Shown piece after piece: positions 1 to 9,355 of a DNA stretch of 64,000 nt. The position numbers and the translations under genes are program-made. Below the pieces are notes generated by a model that was not told the DNA's origin, ran no database searches, and was given only the letters and a program-made list of their open reading frames with translations. Within the stretch, counting starts at the first letter, position 1. Each line of letters begins with the position of its first letter. Source of the DNA: CAVVEQ01 sp963747315 (GTDB lineage Bacteria > Chloroflexota > Anaerolineae > Anaerolineales > Anaerolineaceae); NCBI GenBank assembly GCA_963747315.1, contig CAVVEQ010000013.1, forward strand, positions 248,001-312,000, written 5' to 3'.

Positions 1-2089
1 ATAACATCCAGGGTGACGCGATGAGCTATTACTTCAAAACAGCACCCACTGGATTCACGTCCAATGGAACTCCCATCGCGGATCGCCACCCTTCACATCC
101 AACCGTTGATCAAAGCGTTCAACTCTATGGGATATGATGCTTATGACGCTGGGTAACCATGAGTTCAACTTTGGGAAGCGATGTATTCACAAGCGTACTG
201 GGCCAGGCGACCTTCCCGGTTCTGCAAGCGAATGTGACTGATACCGGGGCATATGGGCTTGCAGCAGTCCGAGTGGTAGCCATATGTTGAGAAAGATCTG
301 GGTGATATCAATGTTGCCATCCTTGGAATTGGCAACCACCGGGTGCCTAATTACGAACTTCCCAGCAATATTCCCGGGTTGACCTTCAGTGATCCCATTG
401 CCAAAACGCAGGAACTTTCCGACCTGCTTGGGCCTACAAATGACGTGGTGATCGCTCTGACGCATATCGGTTTCACGGAAAATCCCACCAGTGTGGAGGT
501 GGATACCAATGTGGATACCAACCTGGTGGCAGCCAGTCACCGGTTTGGATGCAATCGTTGGCGGGCACAGCCACACGAATCCTGCGACAGGTTTTGGAGC
601 ATACAAATATCTGCCCAGTATCGTCGTCGATCCTAGATGGTAAACCAGTGATCGTCAGGCAGGCATACCGGTACAACAATACCCTGGGAGAGGAAGTGTT
701 AGGTCTGAAGCCCTTGGGCGGTGGAGATTACGAGGTGGTCAGCGGGACAGGCAGATACCTCAGTGTGGTTACTGCCACTGCTGAGGATGCTGCCACGAAG
801 GCGATCATCGATCCCTATGTGGCATTGCTTACGTCCTACAATGAGACAGTCATCGGTCAGACAACCGCGCCAATCGATACGACTACAGGCTTTCACCCAG
901 GAAACCAATGGAGCCAATCTTCAAGCAGATGCATCGGTATATGAATTGGAAACCAAGAATGGCATCCCGGTGGATTTCCATCTCTCCGGTGCGATGACCA
1001 ACAAACTGATCGCCACTGGCGCAACTCCTGCCACTCCGTTCACCCTAAAGATCTCCGATATGTTCACTGCTCATGCCTTATGAGAATTCGCTGGTCGTAT
1101 TGGAGATGAATGGACCTCAACTGAAGGCAGTGCTTGAACGGGCATACCGGAATTACTACTATTACAAATATGTGCCTGGTTATGGCGGTTACTCCTATTA
1201 CACCACCTGCATGCTGGATACCAACTTCGGAAACCAGATCACCTACAATGATCTGTATCCAGCACTGCCAAATGGAAACAATGTCGTTTCTTAAAGATCG
1301 GTGGTAATGATGTGGATTTCACTGATGCGATCACTTATTACAGAGTGTCCACAGTCAATTACCTGGCAGCCGGATCCTGCAACTTCAATGATGGCGGTGT
1401 CAGCCTATGGCCGTTGAACCAGATCGTCAATGATACCCAGTTCTACGTCCGGGATGCGGTGATCGATTACATCGATTACAATGGACGAGTCAGCCCAGCG
1501 ATCGAAGGAAGGCTGAAGTTCATTACTGACTACAACTGCTCCGACGATCACGATCACATCACCAACTGCAACGACATACCTGCATCCGCAAAATCTCACG
1601 CTTGACTTCAGCGCGGTGGATGTAGGTCCGCAGGATTGAAGTACTGATTTTGCCGATCTTGATGGAGTCCCGGTCACTGATGGCCAGGCAATTCGACCTG
1701 CACACTTACTCGCCCTTGGGGATCATACTTTCACTGTCAATGCAGTGGATAACGCGGTACAACGAGAGCTACGGCATCAGTTCAATTCACAGGTACTACC
1801 GCGACGTCCAGAGTCTCAAGGATAAGTATGTACAGACTTTACGAACGAAGGGAAATTTCACCAAAGCGGCGATCTATAAGAACCTGTACAACAAACTTAA
1901 ATCTTGGCGCAGGCTGATCATCACTAAGAGGAAGAACAAACTTGCGATTAACCACCTAGTTTCCTTCATCAATGAGGTACGGGCTCAATCCGGGAAATCG
2001 ATCAAGACGGATGCAGCCAACTTGTTGATTGCAGATGCGCAATGGGTGATTACCAAGCCTTCAATAATGCAACCATCCAACAATCCTAA
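1..2089 (+). pseudogene. 5'-nucleotidase / metallophosphoesterase (UshA-like), decayed, 5' end outside window
   Basis: Remnant of a secreted 5'-nucleotidase family protein that would hydrolyse extracellular nucleotides to nucleosides. Translating in shifting frames recovers the family motifs in order: IQGDAMSYY near base 3, AGNHEFNFG around 160-180 (broken by one extra base), ALTHIGF near 450, VGGHSHTNP near 555, and the C-terminal-domain motif PYENSLVVL at about 1078. A Lys/Arg-rich helical tail follows, and a stop in a plausible frame lies at 2087-2089. At least eight frame changes occur in 2 kb, far more than elsewhere in the window, so either the gene is dead or this stretch is poorly sequenced. 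The 5' part, including any signal peptide, lies outside the window. Family assignment is secure; the inactive state is inferred. Confidence 0.8.
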
Positions 2090-2094
2090 AAAAA

Positions 2095-2120
2095 TCGGGC
2101 GCGGGATATCCCGCGCCCGA
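2095..2120. terminator. Bidirectional intrinsic terminator (26-bp perfect palindrome)
   Basis: A perfect 26-base palindrome of GC-rich arms (TCGGGCGCGGGA followed by its complement) is flanked by seven A on the left and an ACTTTTATT tract on the right. It can therefore end transcription from both strands. It sits between the nucleotidase remnant and the convergent DinB-domain gene. Confidence 0.9.
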
Positions 2121-2127
2121 ACTTTTA

Positions 2128-3347
2128 TTATTTCTGGCTGCTTTCTTCTTCAGGGTCTCAAATCCTGCCCGGATCTGGGCGTTGTGCTCATCGGTGTGCG
2201 TCGGGAACTGAAGCAGGTTGAATGCCATCTTCCAGTAACTGCCCTTATGCTGAACGAATTTTGGAGGCAGACCTGCAAGTAGAAGGGTGGTCTCCTTCAT
2301 TGCCAGGTGGAATTCATCCAGCAAGGCTTTGGAGCTTCCGTACGCTGCGACGGTGGCTTTCACGCGGGCTTCCAGATTATCCCCATACCCATCTGAAACG
2401 AGTTCCTGGTCGAAAATTACATTATTGAGAAAGGTCTGCTGGTCACGTTCGGTATGGATCAGGTGTGCCAGCACCTCGCACGCGCTCCATTCACCTTTTT
2501 TGGGAGGGGTGTTGGCCATCTCCTCGCTGATCCCGGCGAAGGATTTCTTCAATTCCGAGAATTTTTCCGTCATAGATCTTCGCCAGGGCTTCCGAAAGCC
2601 CCTGGGCGGTTTTCGGTATCTCCGGGATAGGGCGGAAGGATAACTTCACCCAGAGGGTTTCCAGGGAGCTCTTGCGGTAGAGTTGGGTTTCCACGCTGTC
2701 TCCGGCTTTATGGCTCTGCAGAACGGTCCCAAGTGATTGGAAATCCGTGACCGTTTTCCCATCCATTTTTACGATCACGTCATTCTTCTGAACCCCAGAG
2801 AACTGCGCGCCCATACCCTCAACCAGACCCGCGACCAGGACGCCTTTGGACACCGGAACGCCAATCTTTGCTGCCTTTTTTTCATCAAACCCGTCGAGAT
2901 AAATCCCGAGCATGGGGCGGTTGACCACCCGCAGGTCGGGTCCTTTTTCAAGGACGTTCACGAGGTTATCCAGGCTGACCTCCCAGCGATGTTCCACCCG
3001 TTGTTTTAACTTCTTCCCTTCATCATCATCACTGAAACCCGGATTCCTTCAACTTCCAGTTCGGTTCCCTGGTCGATTTTCTTAAGGATGAGGGAGATTT
3101 TTGTGGGGGTTGGTTCGTTGCATCCCTGGCAGCGTATCTCCATCTTTTCATTGGGGATGAACCGGGTGATTTTTCCGGCGATGAAGCTGCCGTGATCCCA
3201 CCACAGGTAGAAACGTCCTCCTTCGCGCGGAACGACTGTTGCAACATCACACAGCCATTCGCGCAACACCGTTGCGTTGCTGAAAGCGCGAAATACTTCA
3301 ACAGGAGCTACTTTTATATTTCGGGAAATGGAGATCTTTTTAGACAT
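2128..3347 (-). CDS. SRPBCC-PDZ-DinB three-domain protein, interrupted by about three frameshifts
   Basis: Three adjacent frames on the minus strand read as one protein. An AHSA1/SRPBCC-type N-terminus (3347-3006, starting MSKKISISRNI) is followed by a PDZ domain (2997 to about 2580, with GVLVAGLVEGMGAQ and KNDVIVKMDGKTV). A DinB domain follows (about 2573 onward, with GEWSACEVLAHLIHTERD and a conserved HTDEHNAQI). The frames join near 3020-3035 and near 2565-2600. A third shift near 2140-2147 (AAAG for AAAAG) would restore a stop at 2128, just before the palindromic terminator; read literally, the frame runs through it to 2061. DinB proteins are metal-binding four-helix bundles, some of them thiol transferases; SRPBCC folds bind hydrophobic ligands. 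The substrate is unknown. Domain calls are good, the single-gene reading is inferred. Confidence 0.72.
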
Positions 3348-3463
3348 CTATTCCTCCTTGCAGCCAAATAGTTTATGTTCCTGATCAATAGATTAAACCC
3401 TTTTGGATCAAAATTCAAGCATCCATTGATCTATTGCATGGGTATAATTTTTTCAAGGAAGAA

Positions 3464-4245
3464 ATGAGCATTCCATTACAAAGAAGATCGTATATGGTCC
3501 GGTGCATTCCAGGCGGTTGGGGATTTCCCTGGGGATCAATCTGCTTTCACCACATTTCAAGATCTGCAACTTTGATTGCATCTACTGCCAATACGGCAAA
3601 ACAGACCTGAAAACAAGTCTTCCAAACGCAGCAAGTCTATTCTCCGCGGAGGAGATCATTACGAGAGGTGGCAAATGCGTTGCAAACCAGTCCGAAGGTG
3701 GAAGCGATCACCTTTTCCGGCAATGGCGAACCCACCCTGCACCCGGATTTTGTCTGAAATCACGGCAGAAATCCTCAAACTCCGGGACCGGTTCCTTCCG
3801 ACGGTGCCGGTGGCGGTTTACACAAATGGAACCACCATTGGAAATGCAGAAAATACATTGTATCCTGGAGCGAGTCGAGCTTCCGCTCGTAAAAATGGAC
3901 GCAGGTGACCAAACCATGTTTTCCTCGATCAATCGGCCTTTCACGGATCAAAAATTCTGCGACCTGGTCGAACAGATAAAATATTTGAAAGGCGCAATTC
4001 TCCAATGCCTTTTCATGAAGGGGGATATTTGCAATAGCGACGGGGAGGAATATCAAGCCTGGTTGGGGACGGTTGATCATATTCAGCCTGCTGCCGTTCA
4101 AATCTACAGCCTTACCGAAAGGGATGATGCAGGCAGGCTCGAGCCGTTGATGCCTTTTGAGTTGATCAAAATCGCTGAAGATGTGAAAGCCAAACTGGGG
4201 ATCAAGGCCGATGCCTATTGGGCACCTGCGTCGTGGTTGCGGTGA
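3464..4245 (+). pseudogene. Radical SAM protein, multiply frameshifted
   Basis: Radical SAM enzyme with the iron-sulphur signature CNFDCIYCQYG (CX3CX2C) just after a VHSRRLGISLGINLL start. Known members share an N-terminus of the type KKIVYGPVHSRRLG and are uncharacterised. Here the reading changes frame soon after the ATG at 3464, again near 3660 (EVANALQTSPKVEAITFSG in another frame), near 3754 (a TGA between FV and EITAEIL) and near 3850-3860. The C-terminal part (about 3860-4245) reads cleanly. At least four shifts in 780 bases mean the gene is either a pseudogene or badly sequenced. It is convergent with the symporter gene on the other strand. Confidence 0.75.
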
Positions 4246-4263
4246 TAACTGAAGGCGGAATCT

Positions 4264-5679
4264 TCAGGACGATTGAAGATCCGGCTCGTTGATCTCGATT
4301 GCCTGGCGGATCTCCTCCTGCCGGCGGCGGTTGATGGGATATTTCCAGGCGAGGAACATGGATGCTCCTAAAAGAACTGCACAGACAGGCCCGATAAGAG
4401 CCCGGATCGCAAAAAGTGCGGATTCGGGTTGAACCACTGATAGGGTTAGTGATGGTTCCGCGGGGATCCTGTACCCGCTAAGTGATAATACCAATTGCAT
4501 CAAGGCGAGCATGGCAGCGGAACCGGATTTTTGGATAAAAATAATGAAACCGTAATATGAAGCCTCACGGTGGAATCCGGTGTTAAGTTGATCCTGGTCG
4601 ATCACATCCGGAATGATCGAAGCGGGGATTACATGGGCTGCTGCCACACCGAAACCGGCACCTATGATAAGAACATAAATGACCGGGGAAAAGTAGGGTG
4701 GGAGCAGGAAGAGGGCGAGCATCACCAGCAGCCACCACCCGATGGCGATCAGGTAAGCATTCTGTTTACCGAACTTCTTCGCGAGGAAAACGATCAACGG
4801 GATGAAAACCAGGGTGGAGATCATCAGCAACCCGAGGATGAGATCCACCTGGTCCGGGATGCGCAGCCAGAACGTTAGGAAATATTGGAAGAGCGCTCCA
4901 GCCAGGCTGACCGTCACCCAGGCTGTTGCGTAAATACCTGCTGCATATCGGAACGGAATATTACTCCAGGTGAGCTTGAAACCCTGACGAATGTTGAAAT
5001 TATCCGCCTTCACTTTTTGAAATTTCTCTTTAATGAAGAAGAAGAGCAGGAAATAAGGAATGATTGCCAGGATCCCAAAAACGACAGCGACTTCCAGATA
5101 GGCAGCTTTCTTATCAACCACCTGTTCAACGAAGAAGGGCATGGCTACTGCCGCAGCCAGACCGGCGATGACACTCACCACCATACGGTAGCCGTTCAGG
5201 CTGGTTCGCTCGTTATAGTCGCTGGTCAGTTCCGGGGTCAACGCCGAGTAGGGTACCGCGACGATAGTGTACGATGTATCAAATAGAATATAGACTATGC
5301 TGTAATAAACGCAGAGCGCTGCCTGGGATTCGAAAGGGGGTATCCACCATAATAGGATAAAGAACAATCCGAACGGGATCGCGCCAAAAAGGAAGAACGG
5401 CCTTCGCCTTCCCCAGCGGGTGCGCACTTTATCGGCGAATACACCGATCACGGGGTCGTTTACCGCATCCCAGATTCCCCCAATAAGTAGAACTGGTACA
5501 GCATAGATCGGTTGCAAGCCGGCAACATTGTTGAGGAAAAACGCAAAAAAGAACCCGAAGATCGTCGTCAGCGAACTGTTTCCCCAATCCCCGAGTCCAT
5601 AAACCAACTTGGTACGCTTGGGAAGCCGGTTTGTCTCCGGAAAGTTAGCAGGTGATTCGGTGGTGGGATGCTGTGGCAT
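4264..5679 (-). CDS. GPH-family sugar:cation symporter (MFS superfamily)
   Basis: A 471-residue polytopic membrane protein of the glycoside-pentoside-hexuronide:cation symporter family, expected to import glycosides with Na+ or H+ in the cytoplasmic membrane. The N-terminus has the family pattern KLVYGLGDWGNS, followed by IWDAVNDPVIG and the loop DKVRTRWGRRRPFFLFG, which correspond to the cation-binding Asp and the MFS loop 2-3. About twelve hydrophobic segments are visible and length is normal. The substrate cannot be read from the sequence. No sugar-catabolic genes lie next to it, so it appears to be a stand-alone transporter. Confidence 0.9.
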   Translation of the reverse strand: MPQHPTTESPANFPETNRLPKRTKLVYGLGDWGNSSLTTIFGFFFAFFLNNVAGLQPIYAVPVLLIGGIWDAVNDPVIGVFADKVRTRWGRRRPFFLFGAIPFGLFFILLWWIPPFESQAALCVYYSIVYILFDTSYTIVAVPYSALTPELTSDYNERTSLNGYRMVVSVIAGLAAAVAMPFFVEQVVDKKAAYLEVAVVFGILAIIPYFLLFFFIKEKFQKVKADNFNIRQGFKLTWSNIPFRYAAGIYATAWVTVSLAGALFQYFLTFWLRIPDQVDLILGLLMISTLVFIPLIVFLAKKFGKQNAYLIAIGWWLLVMLALFLLPPYFSPVIYVLIIGAGFGVAAAHVIPASIIPDVIDQDQLNTGFHREASYYGFIIFIQKSGSAAMLALMQLVLSLSGYRIPAEPSLTLSVVQPESALFAIRALIGPVCAVLLGASMFLAWKYPINRRRQEEIRQAIEINEPDLQSS

Positions 5680-5712
5680 TGATGGGATCGTTGGATTGAT
5701 CGGAAATAATGG

Positions 5713-6632
5713 TTACGAAGAGAAAGAACTCAGGTCCTGTTTTGAATTCGCCCAAAGTGCAAAAACAGCCGTGGAAACGGGGCGGTTCGCGCTGGAATCA
5801 GTTAACACCAATTCACCCATGCAGGTACTGCCTCCATGATCTTTCATCAGTGAAGAGAGCGCAGTCCCGAGGGTGAGCGAGGAAGCCTTTACAGCGTAGG
5901 CGGTGATCAGCAGAAACACCGGGTTGTGCGAAAGCACCTGGTGGCAGGCTTCGAGCAGTACAGGAAGTAATGCATAGAATTCCCAGACTTCCCCTTTGGA
6001 CCACGCCCGAATTTGGGCGGATCCAGGATGATGCCATCATACAGTGAGCCGCGCCTGGCTTCCCGCTGGACGAATTTCAGGGCATCATCCACGATCCAGC
6101 GAATCGGTTTGGATTGCAACCCGGAAAGGTCCTGGTTTTCCCTGGCCCAACCGATGGCTTTTCTGGAAGCATCTACGTGGGTTACCTGTGCGCCGCCTGC
6201 CGCGGCGGCCAGGGTGGCCATACCGGTATAACCGAAGAGGTTTAGTATCCTGGCACCGGGTTGCTGACAAACGCAATTCCGAATGAAATCCCATTGGGTT
6301 GCCTGTTCGGGGAAAATGCCCACATGGCGGGAATTGGAGAGGCGGATCATACAACGAAGATCATGATATTCAAGCTGCCATTCGTGCGGAATAGGTTTGC
6401 GGAATTGCCAGTGCCCGCCGTTTTCCTCCGGCGCAGGTTGAAAAACCGCCCCCGCTTTTTGCCAGTCTTTTATATCCAATGCCGGTTTCCAGATGGCTTC
6501 TGCCTCCGGACGGATAAGGACCTGATCGCCAAAACGCTCCAGTTTTTGGCCATTTCCGCTATCGAGGAGCTCATATCCCTGCCAGGCAGGTGAGTTTACG
6601 ATCTGGATGTTCGTTTTGAATCCCATTTCCAT
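5713..6632 (-). CDS. Class I SAM-dependent methyltransferase (RlmI-like), one frameshift
   Basis: SAM-dependent methyltransferase resembling rRNA cytosine methyltransferases (RlmI/YccW group). The SAM-binding loop LNLFGYTGMATLAAAAGG, the acidic VTHVDASRKA and the catalytic-type ILDPPKFGRG motif are all present. The frame breaks right after GPKG at about 5991-5994, where GGGG on the coding strand should be GGGGG. Restoring one G gives GEVWEFYALLPVLLEACHQV and continues to the stop at 5713. The shift lies in a homopolymer, so it is most likely a sequencing indel. The N-terminal PUA-type domain of RlmI is not obvious, so the exact target is uncertain. Confidence 0.8.
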
Positions 6633-6758
6633 TTCTGACTCGATTTCTGTAAAAGAAAAATCAGTATACCAGCAAATCTTTTATGGATTTTTAGGTTGAA
6701 TTATTAATGAGTGGATTAGAAGTTGGATACAAGGGGAAATTTCCACTAGAATTGAGAT

Positions 6759-7415
6759 ATGGAATTGAAAAATGATTCAAGTGCTTCGATAGAAAAACAA
6801 GTTGAACGCAAGAAAGGAAATCCCTGCGGGTGCTTCGCAGCCGGTATTCTGGGGGGTGCATTCCTGGTTTTCCTGGTCATTGTGTTGATGGGAAATTACC
6901 TGATCGCATCCGATCCACTGGAACAGGTGGATGCGATAGTTGTGTTGAGCGGGGCGGAAAACGACCGGATTCCGGAGGCAGCCAGGTTATATCAGGGGGG
7001 GTATGCCGATGCAGTGATCCTGACTGATACAGGTTGGAGCGTTTTCCCCAACCTGGAGAAGGAAACGATCGCGATCGATCCGAATGTGATCAAAACTACG
7101 GAGCTAACAGAAATGGGGGTTCCGATCAGTAATATTATCCTACCGGAGACAATCGTCAATAGTACTGCCGGGGAGGCTGAGGCTGTTCTTGAAGTGATGC
7201 AGCGCCAGGGAATGGAATCCGCGATGATCGTAACTGATCCCTATCACACCCGTCGATCTAAGATCATCTTCGATGACATATTTGAGGGTAGTGGAATTCG
7301 TCTTTTTTCTCACCCGGTAGAAGGACACTGGTATCAGCCATTTCGCTGGTGGCTTCATCCGCAGGGGTGGAAGTTCGCCATCCTGGAATATCTAAAAATC
7401 GCCTTCAAACCTTAG
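6759..7415 (+). CDS. YdcF/SanA-like (DUF218) membrane-anchored protein
   Basis: A 218-residue protein with a positively charged N-terminus, one membrane segment at about residues 27-47, and a DUF218/YdcF domain. Visible family features are VDAIVVLSGAENDRIPEAARLY, ADAVILTDTG and the SAMIVTDPYHTRRS stretch near residue 155. Related proteins (SanA, ElyC) act in envelope maintenance, but the biochemical activity is unknown. It would face the outside of the membrane. It shares a hairpin at its 3' end with the convergent cold-shock gene. Confidence 0.85.
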   Translation: MELKNDSSASIEKQVERKKGNPCGCFAAGILGGAFLVFLVIVLMGNYLIASDPLEQVDAIVVLSGAENDRIPEAARLYQGGYADAVILTDTGWSVFPNLEKETIAIDPNVIKTTELTEMGVPISNIILPETIVNSTAGEAEAVLEVMQRQGMESAMIVTDPYHTRRSKIIFDDIFEGSGIRLFSHPVEGHWYQPFRWWLHPQGWKFAILEYLKIAFKP

Positions 7416-7421
7416 ACGGAT

Positions 7422-7456
7422 AAAAAAAGAACAGGGCCACTTTCGGTGACCCTGTT
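7422..7456 (-). terminator. Intrinsic terminator of the cold-shock gene
   Basis: On the minus strand an AACAGGG...CCCTGTT hairpin with a short inner stem (CAC/GTG) and a small loop is followed by CTTTTTTTA, a classic Rho-independent terminator. It lies 20 bases beyond the stop of the cold-shock gene and just after the stop of the convergent ydcF-like gene. Confidence 0.88.
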
Positions 7457-7475
7457 GGTTTGGCTAGATCTGGTC

Positions 7476-7688
7476 TTACTCTGCCGAGCGAACCTCAGCT
7501 GCCTGCAAACCCTTGGTGCCTTTTTCGATCGAGAATTCGACCTTCTGGCCTTCTTTCAAGGATTTGTAACCATCCATATCAATGGCGGAGAAGTGGACGA
7601 AGACATCTTCGCCATCATCGCGACCAATGAAACCGTAACCCTTGGCTGGGTTGAACCACTTAACGGTACCAACAAAACGTTCTGCCAT
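7476..7688 (-). CDS. csp: CspA-family cold-shock protein
   Basis: A 70-residue cold-shock-domain protein, an RNA chaperone that melts mRNA secondary structure. It carries both RNA-binding motifs, KGYGFIGR (RNP1-like) and VFVHFSAI (RNP2). The start at 7688 is chosen because GAGGAAGAAGGA directly precedes this ATG; an ATG six codons upstream overlaps that ribosome site and would add MKEEEG. It is monocistronic, with a consensus promoter, a roughly 95-nt structured leader and its own terminator, as is usual for csp genes. Confidence 0.96.
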   Translation of the reverse strand: MAERFVGTVKWFNPAKGYGFIGRDDGEDVFVHFSAIDMDGYKSLKEGQKVEFSIEKGTKGLQAAEVRSAE

Positions 7689-7782
7689 TCCTTCTTCCTC
7701 TTTCATAAATAAATTTTGAGACGCCGCTTCCTGTTTCTAAGGGAGGATCATGAGCATGCCGCAAAGAAGGCGTCTCGTCCGG
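7689..7782 (-). promoter_or_regulatory. Structured 5' leader of csp with an anti-Shine-Dalgarno segment
   Basis: From the predicted transcription start to the ATG there are about 95 bases. GAGACGCC and GGCGTCTC (genomic 7769-7776 and 7718-7725) form a perfect 8-bp stem. The leader also contains CCTTCTT (7764-7770), exactly complementary to AAGAAGG in the ribosome site (7690-7696). The anti-SD overlaps the edge of the long stem, so the two pairings compete. This suggests a temperature-responsive switch like other csp leaders; function is inferred. Confidence 0.5.
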
Positions 7783-7788
7783 GGCAGA

Positions 7789-7817
7789 AGATTATCATGC
7801 AAGGATGACTGTGTCAA
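7789..7817 (-). promoter_or_regulatory. Sigma70-type promoter of csp
   Basis: On the minus strand TTGACA (7817-7812) and TATAAT-like TAATCT (7794-7789) are separated by exactly 17 bases. Transcription would start near 7782. Confidence 0.85.
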
Positions 7818-7900
7818 GGCATTGATTAAACAGGCATGAATGACCAAGGATTGCGATAATCCACTCAAATGGTGGAACGGCGGGGAATATAATTGATCCC

Positions 7901-9325
7901 ATGCGCGATAATGCACGGTTGAGAAATTTGGTATTGGTACTGAGCGGAATCCTCATTTTGATGGTGGTTGGCTTGGGGATATATGCCAACCGGGTAAACA
8001 TGTTCAGGCAAATTGCGGAGACTGCAGGCGAGGAATCCAGGTATGCGGATCAGGCAAACACGCTCACAGAATGGGCTCGCCTGGAACCTTGGAAGAAAGA
8101 ACTACCGGGAATGGCAGCAGCGGCGTTCTTTCAGGCAGGAGATTTCAATAACGCATCCGCCTGGTATTCCAAAGCGAAAGCGATTTCTTCACTAAGCCAA
8201 TCGGAGAAGTTACGCTATGGACAGGCTTTGATGGAGATAGAAAAAACCGAAGAAGCGCGAAGCGTTTTTGAAAATATAGATTTGCAATCAGACCTCACCC
8301 TTTCTGAGGTTCAAACGCTCAGTAAGGAATGGCGGATCCTGGGGAATCCAGAGGCAGCTTTATCGGTACTGGAAACCTGGCAGACTAAGGAAAATATACC
8401 GGATTTGGAAATGGGTTGGAACACATCCGTTCTTACGGCTGTGCTGCACCCACAATCCGCGCTGCCTGTCATCATCTCGATCACTTCGGATAAACCACAG
8501 CTGCGGGAAAAGCTCATCCCTCTCATAACCATCCTAAGCTCCACCAGTGATAAAGAGGCGGAGTATTGGATCGAGATAGGCAGATTCTTATTTGAAAACA
8601 GGGAATGGGACCTGGCAGAAATCGCATTCATGCAAGCTACCCGGCTGAAGCCAACGGATCCGGAAAGCTGGGCATTGCTGGGCCAATCCAAACTTACGCA
8701 AATGAAGGATGGCTACCCGGATCTGGTTAAAGCCATCGAATTGAATGATCGTTCGCGACTGGGGCGGTATTTTCTGGCCATGTATTGGCGGGAGCGCGGC
8801 CAGATTTCAGTCGCGAGGAATTACCTCGACTCTCTTTCTGCCGAGGAACCCAGAGAATCGCTTTGGCAGCTTGAACTCGGAAAAACTGCCTATGCTGCGG
8901 GTGATACTTCAGGTGCGCTGCAGTTCTTTCAATCAGCGGCAGAGATGGACGCGGATAACCCGGCATCCTGGCAAGCGCTGGGTGATTTCTGCCTGGTGAA
9001 CGGAATAGACCTCGCAGGAACCGGCGAAACAGCTGTTCAACAGGCTTTGCTGCTCGCCCCGGATGATCCTATTTCCAATGATCTGATGGGCTGGCTTTTA
9101 CTCAGCCGGGGAGATCCGGATAATGCTCTAAAGTTTCTTATAAAATCAGTAAGCGGCAACGTCACAGATGCCCGCAGCCGACTGCATCTGGCGCAAGCTT
9201 GGTGGGGTGTGGGAGAAAAAGAATCCGCCAGGCAGGAACTTTTGGCTGCCCTGGAACTTGACCCGAATGGACCGGTGGGCTTGACAGCGGGGAGGTTGCT
9301 CGACCAGTATTTCCCGGCGGATTGA
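7901..9325 (+). CDS. Membrane-anchored TPR protein
   Basis: A 474-residue protein with one N-terminal transmembrane anchor (about residues 8-27) followed by tetratricopeptide repeats through most of its length. Clear repeat units include WYSKAKAISSLSQSEKLRYG, EIAFMQATRLKPTDPESWALLG, FQSAAEMDADNPASWQALG and LLAALELDPNGPVGL. TPR proteins are scaffolds, and there is no catalytic domain. Divergent from csp and followed 30 bases later by a lipoprotein gene, with which it may be co-transcribed. No specific function can be assigned. Confidence 0.85.
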   Translation: MRDNARLRNLVLVLSGILILMVVGLGIYANRVNMFRQIAETAGEESRYADQANTLTEWARLEPWKKELPGMAAAAFFQAGDFNNASAWYSKAKAISSLSQSEKLRYGQALMEIEKTEEARSVFENIDLQSDLTLSEVQTLSKEWRILGNPEAALSVLETWQTKENIPDLEMGWNTSVLTAVLHPQSALPVIISITSDKPQLREKLIPLITILSSTSDKEAEYWIEIGRFLFENREWDLAEIAFMQATRLKPTDPESWALLGQSKLTQMKDGYPDLVKAIELNDRSRLGRYFLAMYWRERGQISVARNYLDSLSAEEPRESLWQLELGKTAYAAGDTSGALQFFQSAAEMDADNPASWQALGDFCLVNGIDLAGTGETAVQQALLLAPDDPISNDLMGWLLLSRGDPDNALKFLIKSVSGNVTDARSRLHLAQAWWGVGEKESARQELLAALELDPNGPVGLTAGRLLDQYFPAD

Positions 9326-9355
9326 TACGCCTGTTCTAAGGTAAAATCCGACCTG

